The notes: generated by a model from the sequence alone, not told the origin. A stretch of 57,196 nt of DNA from Lentilactobacillus rapi DSM 19907 = JCM 15042 (GCF_001436255.1 NZ_AZEI01000002.1:1-57196); one strand, 5' to 3'. Counted from the stretch's first letter, positions 1 to 9,205 are shown. Numbers and translations: made by a program.

Positions 1-37
1 AAATAGTAAGTTTGACTTTCTATAGGAATAGGCGTTT

Positions 38-175
38 TGATCCCAGAATTTAACGAAAAAAACCAACTATTCCTGATTTTTTGGAATAGTTGGTCTTTTT
101 TGTTAAATTGCCGGGATCAGCCGTTTGGCGCAGCTTTTATCCAAGTGGCTAGGGCGATCTAAGTGAATGATCATC
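38..175. repeat. Intergenic hairpin element, copy A (also gshA terminator)
   Basis: A long inverted repeat starts near GGCGTTTTGATCCCAG (41-56) and closes at GCCGGGATCAGCCG (110-123), with a tip of ACCAACTATTCC (62-73) against GGAATAGTTGGT (83-94) flanked by A and T tracts. This can end transcription on both strands and lies just past the stop of the minus-strand gshA. A conserved tail (128-175, GCAGCTTTTATCC then AAGTGGCTAGGGCG) follows. The same base and tail recur near 47.8 kb and, inverted, at 57.0 kb. Confidence 0.75.
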
Positions 176-245
176 AATTGAAAATTAATGTCACGGCTTC
201 GGCCACTTTCTGGGATCAAATCGCCCTTCATCCCAATCTTATCGA

Positions 246-1778
246 TTACTTTGCTTCAAATGCCATTTTTTCAATTTCCGGGAATAAGTCGTATAAATAC
301 TTCACCGGATCTTGGTCACCAATTTTGTTTGAATAAACCACTTGGGTGACGTTATCGTATGTCAACATTAATAGTTCTTCGCCATCTTCATCTCGGACCA
401 TGTAGTATCTGATCCCCAGGCGAATGGCATGAAAGATTAAACGTTGAGTGGCCACGGTTAGATTGGCCATGGCAGGTAACAGCGTGGGATTGTTCAGCCG
501 CGAAGCTTTCCATTTCTTCGCGACGTTCACCCCAAATGCCATTAAACTATGGTCCTTAATATGGGGCAGGAGCATTGCTGAGGCCGTAAGTTCCGGGTGG
601 GTAATCACTTCACTGAAATCATCCAATGCCTGTAATTGTTCAGAGTGGGCGTGCAAAGATTTAGCCATAGCGAGCAACTCATCAAATATTTTGATGCCTT
701 CATCCATTTTAAAAGTTGGTTGGTCAGGCATTTCCAAGGCAACTTGATTATTATCATCAAATGACTGGGCAAGATCCTGCTTTAGATTAGTTGGATCAAC
801 TGGCGTCACTAACATGTACATCAAGAAAAATTTGAGAAAATACATTGCATGGCGGCTGATACCGTTGGGCGTGAAGGGAGTATTGTCAAGAATCCGTAGT
901 TCAAGGTAGGAAACACCTTTTGTCCGATAATCCTTTAAGTTGCCTTGACCCCGAAAACGGACTGGTCCGTAAAATTCCATCGGCGAGTATAGACGGCCAT
1001 CATCAACGGCTTTGGTGATGGTATCAATGTAATGGTTGAGGCTGGAATACATGGTTGTGTCGACGTGATCTTCCGGATTATTCACATAGCCGTAAATGCT
1101 GTTTCGAATGCTCCGGACGGGGTGATCCACCAACGTTGGCACGACATCGTTCAGATAGCCTTTTTCGGTAATTGGGCTGGCCCCAAACAGGTATGTAATT
1201 AACCAGCGATGAAGCACAATGTTTTGAGCTAATTGTAAATACAACGCATTTTTAAATTCAACTAGACTTTTAAATTGGTCTTCATAATGAGTGTAGAGCC
1301 GATTAACAACGGGTTCTGGAATACTAAAGTTAACGTGAACGCCTGTGATAATTTTGTGGGAAACGCCATATTTTTCGGTGAGATAGTCACGATATTTTTG
1401 ATAGGCTGGGCGGCCAAAGTGAGCTTTGATAAAATCGGTATCCTCACTGGTCAAGGCAGGTGGCATACTTAACGGCCAAATATATTCCTGATCGGCGATT
1501 GATCGATAAAGAACGGTTTGTAACGTGTCAAGTTGGTTGAGAACACCGCCGATATTGGGATTTGGATCGGTAATCAGTTCGTTCATTGATTCCGAGAAGT
1601 CGGACTGCAGGTAGGGATGGTATTTTCTGGACCCCAGATTATCGGGGTAGGGCAGTTGACTTAGCTTTCCTTTGCTGTCAATTCGGTGTTCCTCAACTTC
1701 GACGCCAACTAAACTATGATAAAGTTGCTCGGCGACGCCCTCTTCTTTGATGTATGCGAGTAAATTTTTAAGCATCAT
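246..1778 (-). CDS. gshA: Glutamate-cysteine ligase (stand-alone GshA type)
   Basis: Likely catalyses ATP-dependent joining of glutamate and cysteine to gamma-glutamylcysteine, the first step of glutathione synthesis, in the cytoplasm. The 510-residue product carries the family motif GVHVNFS at residues 146-152, with PNPNIGG (73-79) and SYLELRILDNTPF-type sequence further on. It ends after the ligase domain: the ATP-grasp domain of the bifunctional GshF fusion (about 750 residues) is absent and is not found downstream. The start is ATG at 1778 (another ATG follows directly), behind GGGAG on the minus strand. It is transcribed away from coiA. The product may be gamma-glutamylcysteine alone unless gshB lies elsewhere. 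Confidence 0.85.
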   Translation of the reverse strand: MMLKNLLAYIKEEGVAEQLYHSLVGVEVEEHRIDSKGKLSQLPYPDNLGSRKYHPYLQSDFSESMNELITDPNPNIGGVLNQLDTLQTVLYRSIADQEYIWPLSMPPALTSEDTDFIKAHFGRPAYQKYRDYLTEKYGVSHKIITGVHVNFSIPEPVVNRLYTHYEDQFKSLVEFKNALYLQLAQNIVLHRWLITYLFGASPITEKGYLNDVVPTLVDHPVRSIRNSIYGYVNNPEDHVDTTMYSSLNHYIDTITKAVDDGRLYSPMEFYGPVRFRGQGNLKDYRTKGVSYLELRILDNTPFTPNGISRHAMYFLKFFLMYMLVTPVDPTNLKQDLAQSFDDNNQVALEMPDQPTFKMDEGIKIFDELLAMAKSLHAHSEQLQALDDFSEVITHPELTASAMLLPHIKDHSLMAFGVNVAKKWKASRLNNPTLLPAMANLTVATQRLIFHAIRLGIRYYMVRDEDGEELLMLTYDNVTQVVYSNKIGDQDPVKYLYDLFPEIEKMAFEAK

Positions 1779-1932
1779 TAGTCTCCCAACCAGATTAATT
1801 TACTCATAATTATAACCAAGTTTGACTCAAATGGTAGTAATAGACACCAATTCGCTAAAATCTTCGCGATTTCGTAAACTTTTTCGAGATCTGCGACTTG
1901 CTTTCCGTATTTAAACTATAGAAGGTGATGAA

Positions 1933-3066
1933 ATGATAGTAGCAATGAGTCATAATCAATTGGTGTCAGCCACTTCGGTTGGAAATCACGATCAGGATGA
2001 TTTTATCTGCCCGTGTTGCCGGCAACCAGTGATTTATAAGCATGGACAATATCGAATTCCCCACTTTAGCCATAAATCCAAAGTAGACTGCATTGGCTTT
2101 AGTGAAAATGAAAGTCAGACGCATTTGAAAGGGAAATTGATGTTTAAACAGCAGGTCGAAGCGATGGGGCATCCGGTTGAAATCGAAGCAACCATGATGT
2201 CGATTGAACAGCGCGCAGATGTTTTTTTGCCGGACGATCAGTTAGTGCTAGAGTATCAATGCAGTCCAATTTCGTTTTCAGAAATCGCCCGGCGGACACG
2301 GAATTACCGCTCCCTCGGCTATGATGTGATTTGGATTCTTGGCGATCGCCGGCGAACTGGAATTTTACGTTCAGAGGCGGTTGCCAAGTTTGCGAGATTC
2401 CACCCGCAATTAGGCTTTTACATCATATTTTATTCCGTTGCCAATAATCAGTTTTGGTTATATTTTCAGTTGCGGGAATTGGCAGGTAAAATTGTGAGTC
2501 AGGCCCGGAATTTTTCGACGCTGGCCGCGATTTTGAAATTCGTGAAGGGTTACAAACAACCGGCAACAACCGCGATTTCACTGAATAAGAATCGGACCTC
2601 CCTGTTAAATCAACTAAAACGCATTCAGCAGAGTATTGTGCTCAAAAACGCTACCTATCGAGATATGGTAACGCGCTGTTATGCAAGCGGACGAATATTT
2701 GTCGGCTGCCCGATGATTTGCCACAGCAAGCAGGGGATGGGCGTGCCACTTTTCAAACGAACGATTCTCTGTTGGAAAGTGTGGCTGGTCTTACAATTGT
2801 TTGAATCGGGGCAATCTGACGCCTCCAATGATCAGTTGAACGACCTATTTGTCCAGTCAGTAAAATTATTTGGCCGTCAAATGGCCCAAGTGGATAATTA
2901 CGTCCGCTTTTTTCAAATTGAATTCACTAATTTCATTATTGCGCTGCGAACACAAGGGTATGTCCGGCACACGATTGATGGGATTAAAATTATCCGTCAG
3001 CCCGAATGGTTCTCTGGGTATGACCAAAAACGACGCTTTATCATGACGAGCGGCCATTTAATGTGA
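1933..3066 (+). CDS. coiA: Competence protein CoiA
   Basis: CoiA-family protein of 377 residues. In transformable Firmicutes CoiA is needed for recombination of incoming DNA. The N-terminal part has a zinc-finger-like CPCC (26-29) followed by an HFSHKS stretch. Next is the nuclease-like core with ADVFLPDD and LEYQCSPIS (about 95-116), matching the PD-(D/E)xK-type motif of the family. The start ATG follows GAAGGTGATG; a second in-frame ATG at 1945 is possible. It stands alone upstream of pepF, with only 37 bp between them, so pepF may be read through from it. The sequence cannot show whether the organism is transformable. Confidence 0.85.
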   Translation: MIVAMSHNQLVSATSVGNHDQDDFICPCCRQPVIYKHGQYRIPHFSHKSKVDCIGFSENESQTHLKGKLMFKQQVEAMGHPVEIEATMMSIEQRADVFLPDDQLVLEYQCSPISFSEIARRTRNYRSLGYDVIWILGDRRRTGILRSEAVAKFARFHPQLGFYIIFYSVANNQFWLYFQLRELAGKIVSQARNFSTLAAILKFVKGYKQPATTAISLNKNRTSLLNQLKRIQQSIVLKNATYRDMVTRCYASGRIFVGCPMICHSKQGMGVPLFKRTILCWKVWLVLQLFESGQSDASNDQLNDLFVQSVKLFGRQMAQVDNYVRFFQIEFTNFIIALRTQGYVRHTIDGIKIIRQPEWFSGYDQKRRFIMTSGHLM

Positions 3067-3103
3067 TAACCTTGAAACAATCGAATGTTTAAAGGAGGAT
3101 CAC

Positions 3104-4915
3104 ATGGCTAATACGCAAAAATTACCTCTCAGAAAAGATGTCCCTGAGAAATTAACTTGGGACTTAACCACTGTTTACAAAACGGATGCTGATTTTGAAA
3201 AAGACTTTTCAGCTGTTCAAGACCAATTACCAGTGATTGCGCAACTTGCTGGAAGCCTTGAAAATGGTGCCGATGCCCTGTTGAAGGCGACTGGCCTTTA
3301 TCTGGATTTGAACCGAAAGTTGGAAAAAGTATATGTATATGCCCAGCTGAAAAATGATCAAGATACCAGTGAAACCAAATATCAAGCGATGTTTTCACGG
3401 GTCGAATCAATGGTTGCTAAATTTGGCGCAGCGGTTTCATGGTTCGATCCTGAATTATTGACGTTATCTGAAAGCACAATGAAACAGTATTATGATCAGG
3501 AACCAAAATTAAGCGATTATAAGCGTTTATTTGACCAGACCTTTGAAAAGCGTGGTCACATTTTGAGCAACGACGTGGAGAAAGTCCTCGCCGGTGCCAG
3601 CGATATTTTCTCAGCTGGTGAAAAAACGTTTGGCATTCTCGACAATACTGATTTGCCATTCCCAGTTGTGACGGATGATAATGGCAATCAGGTTCAGTTA
3701 TCCCAAGGCGTTTATGGCATTCTCTTGGAATCAACCAGTCAGGCTGTTCGCAAGCAAGCCTTTAAGAAATTATACGAAGTTTATGGTCAATTTCAGCACA
3801 CACTGGCCGCAACTTTGACCACAAACGTTAAGAACCATAATTTCAAGGCCCAAGTACGAAAATACAACAGTGCCCTCGAAGCTGCGCTGGCTGCCAATGA
3901 AGTGCCAACCAACGTTTATCAAAATCTGATTGACGTGGTGAATAACCATTTGGACTTGCTGCATCGCTACGTGGCGTTACGCAAACGGATTCTGGATTTA
4001 GATAACTTGCATATGTATGATTTGTATACCTCATTGGTGGACAAGAAGTCGCCCAAGTACACGTTTGACCGCTCCAAAGAGATTGCTTTGGATGCATTGC
4101 AGGTGATGGGACCGGATTATGTGAGCCATGTGAAGGAAGAATTTGATCACCGCTGGATTGATGTGGTTGAAAATCAGTTCAAGCGATCTGGTGGCTATTC
4201 CTCTGGCACATATGATACCAACCCGTTCATTTTATTGAATTGGAAGGATAACCTGGATAATTTGTATACGTTGATTCATGAAACCGGCCATAGTATGCAC
4301 AGTTACTATTCCGCTCACAATCAACCCTACCAGTATGGTGACTATTCGATTTTTGTGGCTGAGATTGCCTCAACGACCAATGAAAATATTTTGACGGATT
4401 ATTTGCTGGATCAATTTAAGGACGACCCAGAAATGAAGAAGATTGTTCTGAACTATTATCTTGATGGTTTCAAGGGAACGGTCTTTCGGCAGACTCAATT
4501 TGCGGAGTTTGAACAATATATTCACGAGCAGGATGCCAAAGGCCAACCACTAACGGCTGATTTTATGGATAACTATTATCGGGACTTGAATCATAAATAT
4601 TATGGGGATGCGGTTATTTCTGACGATGAAATCGGTTTGGAATGGTCACGGATTCCACACTTCTATTACAACTTTTATGTCTATCAGTATGCGACGGGAT
4701 TCGCAGCCTCTTCAACATTGGCCGATGGGATCGTTCATGGCACCAAAGACAACGTTGAAAAATACTTAAACTTCCTAAAGTCGGGGAGTTCGGATATCCC
4801 AACCAACGTGATGAAGAAGGCAGGCGTGGACATGACGAAGCCGGATTACCTTGAACATGCGTTTGAAATTTTTGAGCAGCGACTGAATGAGTTTGAAAAG
4901 TTGACAATGAAGTAA
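3104..4915 (+). CDS. pepF: Oligoendopeptidase F (M3 zinc metallopeptidase)
   Basis: Cytoplasmic zinc peptidase that cuts medium-length peptides; in lactic acid bacteria PepF belongs to the peptide-recycling set. The 603-residue product is the usual family length. The zinc motif HETGH sits at about residues 392-396, inside LIHETGHSMHSYY, and the third-ligand region (AEIASTTNE) follows about 25 residues on. There is no signal peptide. The start ATG follows a strong AAAGGAGG. A large bidirectional terminator lies downstream, so transcription probably ends before the convergent spxH. Confidence 0.93.
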   Translation: MANTQKLPLRKDVPEKLTWDLTTVYKTDADFEKDFSAVQDQLPVIAQLAGSLENGADALLKATGLYLDLNRKLEKVYVYAQLKNDQDTSETKYQAMFSRVESMVAKFGAAVSWFDPELLTLSESTMKQYYDQEPKLSDYKRLFDQTFEKRGHILSNDVEKVLAGASDIFSAGEKTFGILDNTDLPFPVVTDDNGNQVQLSQGVYGILLESTSQAVRKQAFKKLYEVYGQFQHTLAATLTTNVKNHNFKAQVRKYNSALEAALAANEVPTNVYQNLIDVVNNHLDLLHRYVALRKRILDLDNLHMYDLYTSLVDKKSPKYTFDRSKEIALDALQVMGPDYVSHVKEEFDHRWIDVVENQFKRSGGYSSGTYDTNPFILLNWKDNLDNLYTLIHETGHSMHSYYSAHNQPYQYGDYSIFVAEIASTTNENILTDYLLDQFKDDPEMKKIVLNYYLDGFKGTVFRQTQFAEFEQYIHEQDAKGQPLTADFMDNYYRDLNHKYYGDAVISDDEIGLEWSRIPHFYYNFYVYQYATGFAASSTLADGIVHGTKDNVEKYLNFLKSGSSDIPTNVMKKAGVDMTKPDYLEHAFEIFEQRLNEFEKLTMK

Positions 4916-4918
4916 GTT

Positions 4919-4975
4919 GACGTGTCATTGGCGCTGTTTAGACGAAACCGAAACAGCGATTACCTAACTCAACAC
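4919..4975. repeat. Intergenic palindrome after pepF
   Basis: CGCTGTTT (4932-4939) faces AAACAGCG (4951-4958), and outer bases GTGT and ACAC extend the fold, giving an imperfect nested palindrome just after the pepF stop. It lacks a T tract on the plus strand. The layout resembles the GTGC...GCAC palindromes elsewhere in the window, but the sequence differs. It may help termination or protect the mRNA 3' end. Confidence 0.4.
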
Positions 4976-4982
4976 ATCATAA

Positions 4983-5036
4983 TAAAGGCCTACCGTCAGT
5001 CACTCAAAATGAGGATGACTGATGGTAGGCCTTTAT
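4983..5036. terminator. Bidirectional terminator between pepF and spxH
   Basis: TAAAGGCCTACC (4983-4994) pairs with GGTAGGCCTTTA (5024-5035), and an inner TCAGTCA/TGACTGA extends the stem. It lies between two convergent genes and can serve both strands, though the T tracts are short. Confidence 0.8.
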
Positions 5037-5068
5037 GTAATTGCGGCAACTTATTGGTCGCTGCATCG

Positions 5069-5686
5069 TTATCTTAAGCTCACAAACTGCACGACCGTTG
5101 CATCCGAGTGCGTTGGTTTTGCAAGTTCTTCGAAGTGCTTTGCGGAGCTGATACTGCGAGAACAGAAATTATACAATGAATTATAGTCATAATCTTTAAT
5201 TAAGAGACCATTGCTATCAACAGCCGAGTTAAACAGCACCGTGCTTGATGGTGTCTTGACGGACATTTCGTTGGCCACTCGCTGATCGGATCGGAACATC
5301 TTCTCAGCTAAGCTTGAGCGGCGGTCTTCGCGAAACATATCACAATCCAAGCCATTTTTTTCCGCTAATTCCAAAACCAAATCGTCACAATAGTCGGCTG
5401 AATTATCAAGGATTTCATGTTGGAGATCCATTAAAAATTCCCGACCGTAACGTTTGCCTTGAAATGAAGCAGCTTTGGTATCCAAAATCATTTTAAAAGG
5501 CAGATCGTGATCAAGCACGTTAGCATCATGTTTGGGTGTCAGGTCGTTTAGAATCTTGAGGTTTAACATCGATAAGAATCTAACCGAGACATTTGATTTA
5601 AGCTGTTGCGAAATTTTGTTGATTACTTTTTCGGCGTCATAACAATGTCGATTTAGCGGATCAATAAATAAATATATCTCTAACAC
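5069..5686 (-). CDS. spxH: SpxH/YjbH-like ClpXP adaptor (DsbA family)
   Basis: A 205-residue protein with a thioredoxin/DsbA-like start (LEIYLFIDPLNRHCYDAEK). In Bacillus and staphylococci, YjbH/SpxH binds Spx and delivers it to ClpXP, tuning the thiol-stress response. The expected CxxC site is reduced to one cysteine (HCYDAEK, about residue 15), so a redox-enzyme role is unlikely and an adaptor role fits better. The start is GTG at 5686 behind CTGGAGGG. It diverges from relQ, the usual arrangement in lactobacilli. The assignment rests on N-terminal pattern, length and neighbourhood; a general DsbA-family label is the fallback. Confidence 0.75.
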   Translation of the reverse strand: MLEIYLFIDPLNRHCYDAEKVINKISQQLKSNVSVRFLSMLNLKILNDLTPKHDANVLDHDLPFKMILDTKAASFQGKRYGREFLMDLQHEILDNSADYCDDLVLELAEKNGLDCDMFREDRRSSLAEKMFRSDQRVANEMSVKTPSSTVLFNSAVDSNGLLIKDYDYNSLYNFCSRSISSAKHFEELAKPTHSDATVVQFVSLR

Positions 5687-5808
5687 AATATTGCCCTCCA
5701 GTTTTTAACCGACAATTTTAAGTAATATACTAATTATTTACTTAACTAAGAATACCAAATTTTCAAGTAAAAACAACATATTTGCTCACAAAGACACGTT
5801 AGAATCTT

Positions 5809-5836
5809 TGGAAAGGGGGTGGAGTATGGTAAAATT
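5809..5836 (+). promoter_or_regulatory. Candidate relQ operon promoter
   Basis: TTGGAA (5809-5814) and TAAAAT (5831-5836) are 16 bp apart, with an extended TGG before the -10. It lies about 65 bp upstream of the relQ start, leaving room for the ribosome site. Confidence 0.5.
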
Positions 5837-5901
5837 AACTTCGGTTTGATTTTTAACTGGATAAGGTGCTCACTCGAGCATGATAGAATGGAAGTGTTAG
5901 C

Positions 5902-6555
5902 TTGGTTGAAAATTGGGATAATTTTTTGATACCTTACAAACAAGCTGTAGATGAATTAAAAGTAAAATTGCGTGGGATTAGAGCGCAGTTCTTAAAAATT
6001 GATGGGCGCAGTCCAATTGAGTTTGTGACCGGGCGGGTTAAACCCGTTGATAGTATTAAAGAAAAAATGGTCAGACGTCATATTTCCGAGAATCGTTTGG
6101 AAGAGGATATGGAAGATATCGCTGGCTTGCGGATTATGTGCCAGTTTGTTGAAGATATTTATCAAGTTGTTGATTTGTTGAGAAAACGGACCGACATTAA
6201 TATTCTAGAAGAACGTGACTATGTCCACAATAAAAAGCCGAGTGGTTATCGTTCTTACCACATCATTTTTGAATACCCGGTTCAGATGTTGTCAGGAGAA
6301 AAGGTGATTTTAGCTGAAATTCAAGTCAGAACTTTGGCGATGAACTTCTGGGCAACTGTCGAGCATTCATTGAATTACAAATACCAAGGCGAATTTCCAG
6401 ATGACTTGAAAGTTCGTTTAAAGCGCTCCGCAGAGGCTGCGTTTAAATTGGATGAAGAGATGTCTGAAATTCGAGATGAGCTTCAAGAAACCAATAATAA
6501 GTCATCAGGCGGCAAGTTGAGGAAGTCTTCAGATGAAAATAGCGATTTACAGTAA
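5902..6555 (+). CDS. relQ: Small alarmone synthetase RelQ (GTP pyrophosphokinase)
   Basis: Synthesises (p)ppGpp from ATP and GTP/GDP under envelope or other stress. The 217-residue length fits the small single-domain synthetases that lack the HD hydrolase domain. Visible RelA/SpoT synthetase motifs are GRVKPVDSIKEKM, DIAGLRIMCQF, YVHNKKPSGYRSYH and EIQVRTLAMNFWATVEH. The start is TTG behind GGAAGTG; no ATG fits the conserved N-terminus. nadK overlaps its 3' end by 23 bp, so the two are translationally coupled, the classical relQ-nadK-rluD order of Firmicutes. Confidence 0.93.
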   Translation: MVENWDNFLIPYKQAVDELKVKLRGIRAQFLKIDGRSPIEFVTGRVKPVDSIKEKMVRRHISENRLEEDMEDIAGLRIMCQFVEDIYQVVDLLRKRTDINILEERDYVHNKKPSGYRSYHIIFEYPVQMLSGEKVILAEIQVRTLAMNFWATVEHSLNYKYQGEFPDDLKVRLKRSAEAAFKLDEEMSEIRDELQETNNKSSGGKLRKSSDENSDLQ

Positions 6556-7345
6556 TCTCGGAGAGTCGTCGAACAACGTGGCAACCTCCTTAAAACAAGA
6601 AATTGACCAGTCTCAGTCACTGAGTGTGGACGGCCTGAACCCCGAAATGGTGATTTCCGTTGGCGGCGACGGGACTTTATTGTCCGCATTTCACCATTAT
6701 CAAGACATTAGCGACCGGATTCGAATGGTCGGTATTCATACTGGACATCTAGGTTTTTATACCGACTGGCGGGATTATGAAGTCAGCGAATTGGTTGATA
6801 GTTTGGAGCATGATAACGGTCAAAGTGTGACCTATCCGCTGCTTGATATTCGCGTGAATTACGTGACTGGCGGGCTTGCCGATGTCGGCTTGGCCTTGAA
6901 TGAATCGACGCTTAAGCAGATTAACGGGACCATGGTGGCCGATCTCTATATTAAAAATCAATTGTTCGAAAGTTTTCGGGGGGATGGCCTGTGTGTTTCA
7001 ACGCCCAGCGGTTCAACTGCTTATAACAAATCAGTCGGCGGAGCGATTATTAACCCACTCCTCAACGCCATTCAGGTGGCCGAAATTTCTTCGATCAATA
7101 ACCGGGTCTTTCGAACATTGGGATCACCGCTGATCATTGCGCCCGATGAGTGGATTAAGGTTGTTTTGAAGTCTTCGGGCCAAACAATTTTGACATGTGA
7201 TCATCAGGTGATTTCCACTGAACCGATTGCCTCAATCGAATACCGAATTTCCAAGCGGCGAATTGCGTTTGCTCAGTATCGGCACACCCAATTTTGGCGG
7301 CGGGTCAGCAACTCCTTCATTGGCCGGGCAAAAGCCGATGACTGA
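6533..7345 (+). CDS. nadK: NAD kinase
   Basis: Phosphorylates NAD to NADP, the cell's source of NADPH cofactor. The 270-residue product shows the GGDGTLLSAF ATP/active-site loop near the N-terminus, then HTGHLGFYTDW and the NAD-binding STPSGSTAYNKSVGG. The ATG start lies inside the end of relQ, behind GAGGAAG. Its stop overlaps the rluD-type start by 8 bp, so all three genes are probably one tightly coupled operon. Confidence 0.95.
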   Translation: MKIAIYSNLGESSNNVATSLKQEIDQSQSLSVDGLNPEMVISVGGDGTLLSAFHHYQDISDRIRMVGIHTGHLGFYTDWRDYEVSELVDSLEHDNGQSVTYPLLDIRVNYVTGGLADVGLALNESTLKQINGTMVADLYIKNQLFESFRGDGLCVSTPSGSTAYNKSVGGAIINPLLNAIQVAEISSINNRVFRTLGSPLIIAPDEWIKVVLKSSGQTILTCDHQVISTEPIASIEYRISKRRIAFAQYRHTQFWRRVSNSFIGRAKADD

Positions 7346-8231
7346 GTTTACTTGGCAATATCAAGGGGATAGCCCAATTAAAGTTCGGACGTTCATCATG
7401 GGGTATGGGATTACGCGAACCTTACTCAAGAAGATCAAGTATCATGGCGGCCAAACTTTGGTTAACGGCCAAGCATCGCTGGTGAACCGAATGTTGGCTA
7501 AGAACGATGTGGTGACGGTTGTTTTGCCGCCAGAGCCTGAAAACGATCACGTCAACGCCTCGCAGGTGCCGATCAAGATTGTTCATGAAGACCCTAACTT
7601 TCTCGTGGTTGATAAGCCGGCCGGGGTTGCTTCAGTCCCATCGCATGGGTATGTGCAAGACACGTTGGTGAACCGCGTGAAGGGTTATTACCAACGAAAA
7701 GGCTACGCCAACCAAAAAATTCACATTGTGACCCGCTTGGATAAAGATACCAGTGGCTTGGTAATTTTTGCCAAGCATCATTTTGCCCATTCGGTTTTAG
7801 ATAAGCAGTTGAAGGATCGAACCATTCAGAAAGCTTATTTGGCAATTGCAGCTGGCAGAATTTCTGCCGACCATTTTGAGGTTTACCTGCCAATTGGTCG
7901 TGATGAAGCCTCATTTGTCAAACGACAAGTTATCGACTCCGGTAAGATGTCGATTACTGAGGGATGGGTCGTGGATCGAATGCCCAAGCAAACTTTGGTC
8001 CGGCTTCAGTTGCACACGGGTAGAACCCATCAGATTCGGGTTCACTTAAGTGCGCTGGGCCACCCATTGATTGGCGACTGGCTATACAACCCAGCTGATC
8101 ATTTAATGGCTCGCCAAGCATTGCACTGTTACCACTTGGAATTTTACGATCCATTCAATGATCGCCAAATTAGTTGTACATCATCGCTGCCTGGTGATAT
8201 GAAAAGTTTTATTACGTTAAATCGATTTTAA
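7338..8231 (+). CDS. RluD-family pseudouridine synthase
   Basis: Converts uridines in structured RNA, probably 23S rRNA, to pseudouridine. The 297-residue protein has an N-terminal S4-like segment, then the catalytic motif RLDKDTSGLVIFAK with the nucleophilic aspartate, and the closing family motif HQIRVHLSALGHPLIGD. I chose ATG at 7338 rather than an upstream in-frame start inside nadK, because it overlaps the nadK stop and gives the normal N-terminus. The exact target uridine cannot be told from sequence, so no rluD symbol is given. Confidence 0.9.
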   Translation: MTEFTWQYQGDSPIKVRTFIMGYGITRTLLKKIKYHGGQTLVNGQASLVNRMLAKNDVVTVVLPPEPENDHVNASQVPIKIVHEDPNFLVVDKPAGVASVPSHGYVQDTLVNRVKGYYQRKGYANQKIHIVTRLDKDTSGLVIFAKHHFAHSVLDKQLKDRTIQKAYLAIAAGRISADHFEVYLPIGRDEASFVKRQVIDSGKMSITEGWVVDRMPKQTLVRLQLHTGRTHQIRVHLSALGHPLIGDWLYNPADHLMARQALHCYHLEFYDPFNDRQISCTSSLPGDMKSFITLNRF

Positions 8232-8247
8232 TTACAAATTAGAAATT

Positions 8248-8291
8248 GAGCTTCCACCGTCATTTTGTTGAATCGTGAGGTGGGGGCTCTT
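8248..8291 (+). terminator. Terminator-like hairpin after the relQ-nadK-rluD operon
   Basis: GAGCTTCCACC pairs with GGTGGGGGCTC around a loop of about 20 bases. The T tract is weak. Confidence 0.5.
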
Positions 8292-8304
8292 AGTTTGCTG
8301 CCTG

Positions 8305-8313
8305 TGATATAAT
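8305..8313 (+). promoter_or_regulatory. Extended -10 promoter for rlmA
   Basis: TGATATAAT is a perfect -10 with a TGn extension, about 27 bp before the rlmA start. I see no good -35 at the right distance. Confidence 0.5.
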
Positions 8314-8339
8314 TAACTGGTTTAGGAGAGGGTCTTCGC

Positions 8340-9191
8340 GTGAAAAAAATCGAATTCGGAACACAATTTGTCACTCAAAATATCAACATCTTTCGCTGCC
8401 CAATTTGTGACCAACCATTCCAGCAGGTTGAAGGCACGAGTTTGAAATGTCCAAATGGTCATGGCTTTGATATTTCTAAAAAGGGCACCCTGTATTTTCT
8501 CACGCATCATTCCAATAATGAATATGATTCTGAGATGTTGACTGCCCGCAATCGGATCCTTCAAGCAGGGTTGTTTGACCCAATTATCAAAGCGATTTAT
8601 GAGCGACTGGACAGCTCTCCTGAAACCATTTTAGATGTTGGCTGCGGGGAAGGAACGCCATTGGCTAAGCTGGTGAAGTTACGGCAGGCTCAGGATGTGG
8701 CAGTTGGTTTTGACATCTCAAAAGATGGGATTAACTTAGCGACCCAACATGGGGCGGATGCATTCTTTTGCGTTGCTGATTTGGCTCATTTGCCGTTTAA
8801 TGATGATGCTTTCAGCACGGTGATCGACTTATTTTCACCCTCTGCGTACGATGAGTTTAATCGGGTAATTAAGCCGGGTGGGCAACTGATTAAGATTATC
8901 CCCAACAGTCACTACCTTCATGAATTGCGGGAATTGCTATTTGGTGCCGATCAGCCCAACAGTTCATATTCAAATCAGAAAGTTTACGATCTCTTTTTCG
9001 AGCATTATCCTGACGCCACCGTCCACCAGTTGCGCTATTCCTTTCAGATTCCAGCCGGCTTGCAGCGCTCACTGATGATCATGACCCCACTTCATTGGGG
9101 AAAAAATCAGAATGCGGATGCAACCCGATTAGTCGAAAATATGAAGTCAGTGACGGTTGATGTTTCAATTTTAACTCAGCAATTTAATTAA
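8340..9191 (+). CDS. rlmA: 23S rRNA (guanine-N1)-methyltransferase, RlmA family
   Basis: SAM-dependent methylation of a guanine in 23S rRNA domain II (G745 or G748 in characterised homologues). The N-terminus has a zinc ribbon: CPICDQPF, then KCPNGHGFD (four cysteine/histidine ligands within about the first 45 residues). The SAM site ILDVGCGEGTPL follows near residue 97. Length 283 fits the family. The start is GTG behind TAGGAGAGGG. trmL follows after 14 bp with its own GGAGG, so both rRNA/tRNA methylases probably share a transcript. Confidence 0.9.
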   Translation: MKKIEFGTQFVTQNINIFRCPICDQPFQQVEGTSLKCPNGHGFDISKKGTLYFLTHHSNNEYDSEMLTARNRILQAGLFDPIIKAIYERLDSSPETILDVGCGEGTPLAKLVKLRQAQDVAVGFDISKDGINLATQHGADAFFCVADLAHLPFNDDAFSTVIDLFSPSAYDEFNRVIKPGGQLIKIIPNSHYLHELRELLFGADQPNSSYSNQKVYDLFFEHYPDATVHQLRYSFQIPAGLQRSLMIMTPLHWGKNQNADATRLVENMKSVTVDVSILTQQFN

Positions 9192-9205
9192 TTTCGGAGG
9201 ACAAC

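Noticed and set aside
246-1778. gshA as a truncated GshF fusion
   Set aside because: The frame ends in a normal stop after a complete ligase domain, followed by a terminator; no ATP-grasp remnant lies downstream.
3417-3734. 105-codon minus-strand frame inside pepF, and similar long shadows in ftsK, ftsZ, murD and pbpB
   Set aside because: All lie wholly within strongly supported genes on the other strand, with no ribosome site or recognisable domains.
5884-5889. TAGAAT just upstream of relQ as the -10
   Set aside because: Transcription would begin within the ribosome site, leaving the TTG start without GGAAGTG. The promoter at 5809-5836 fits better.
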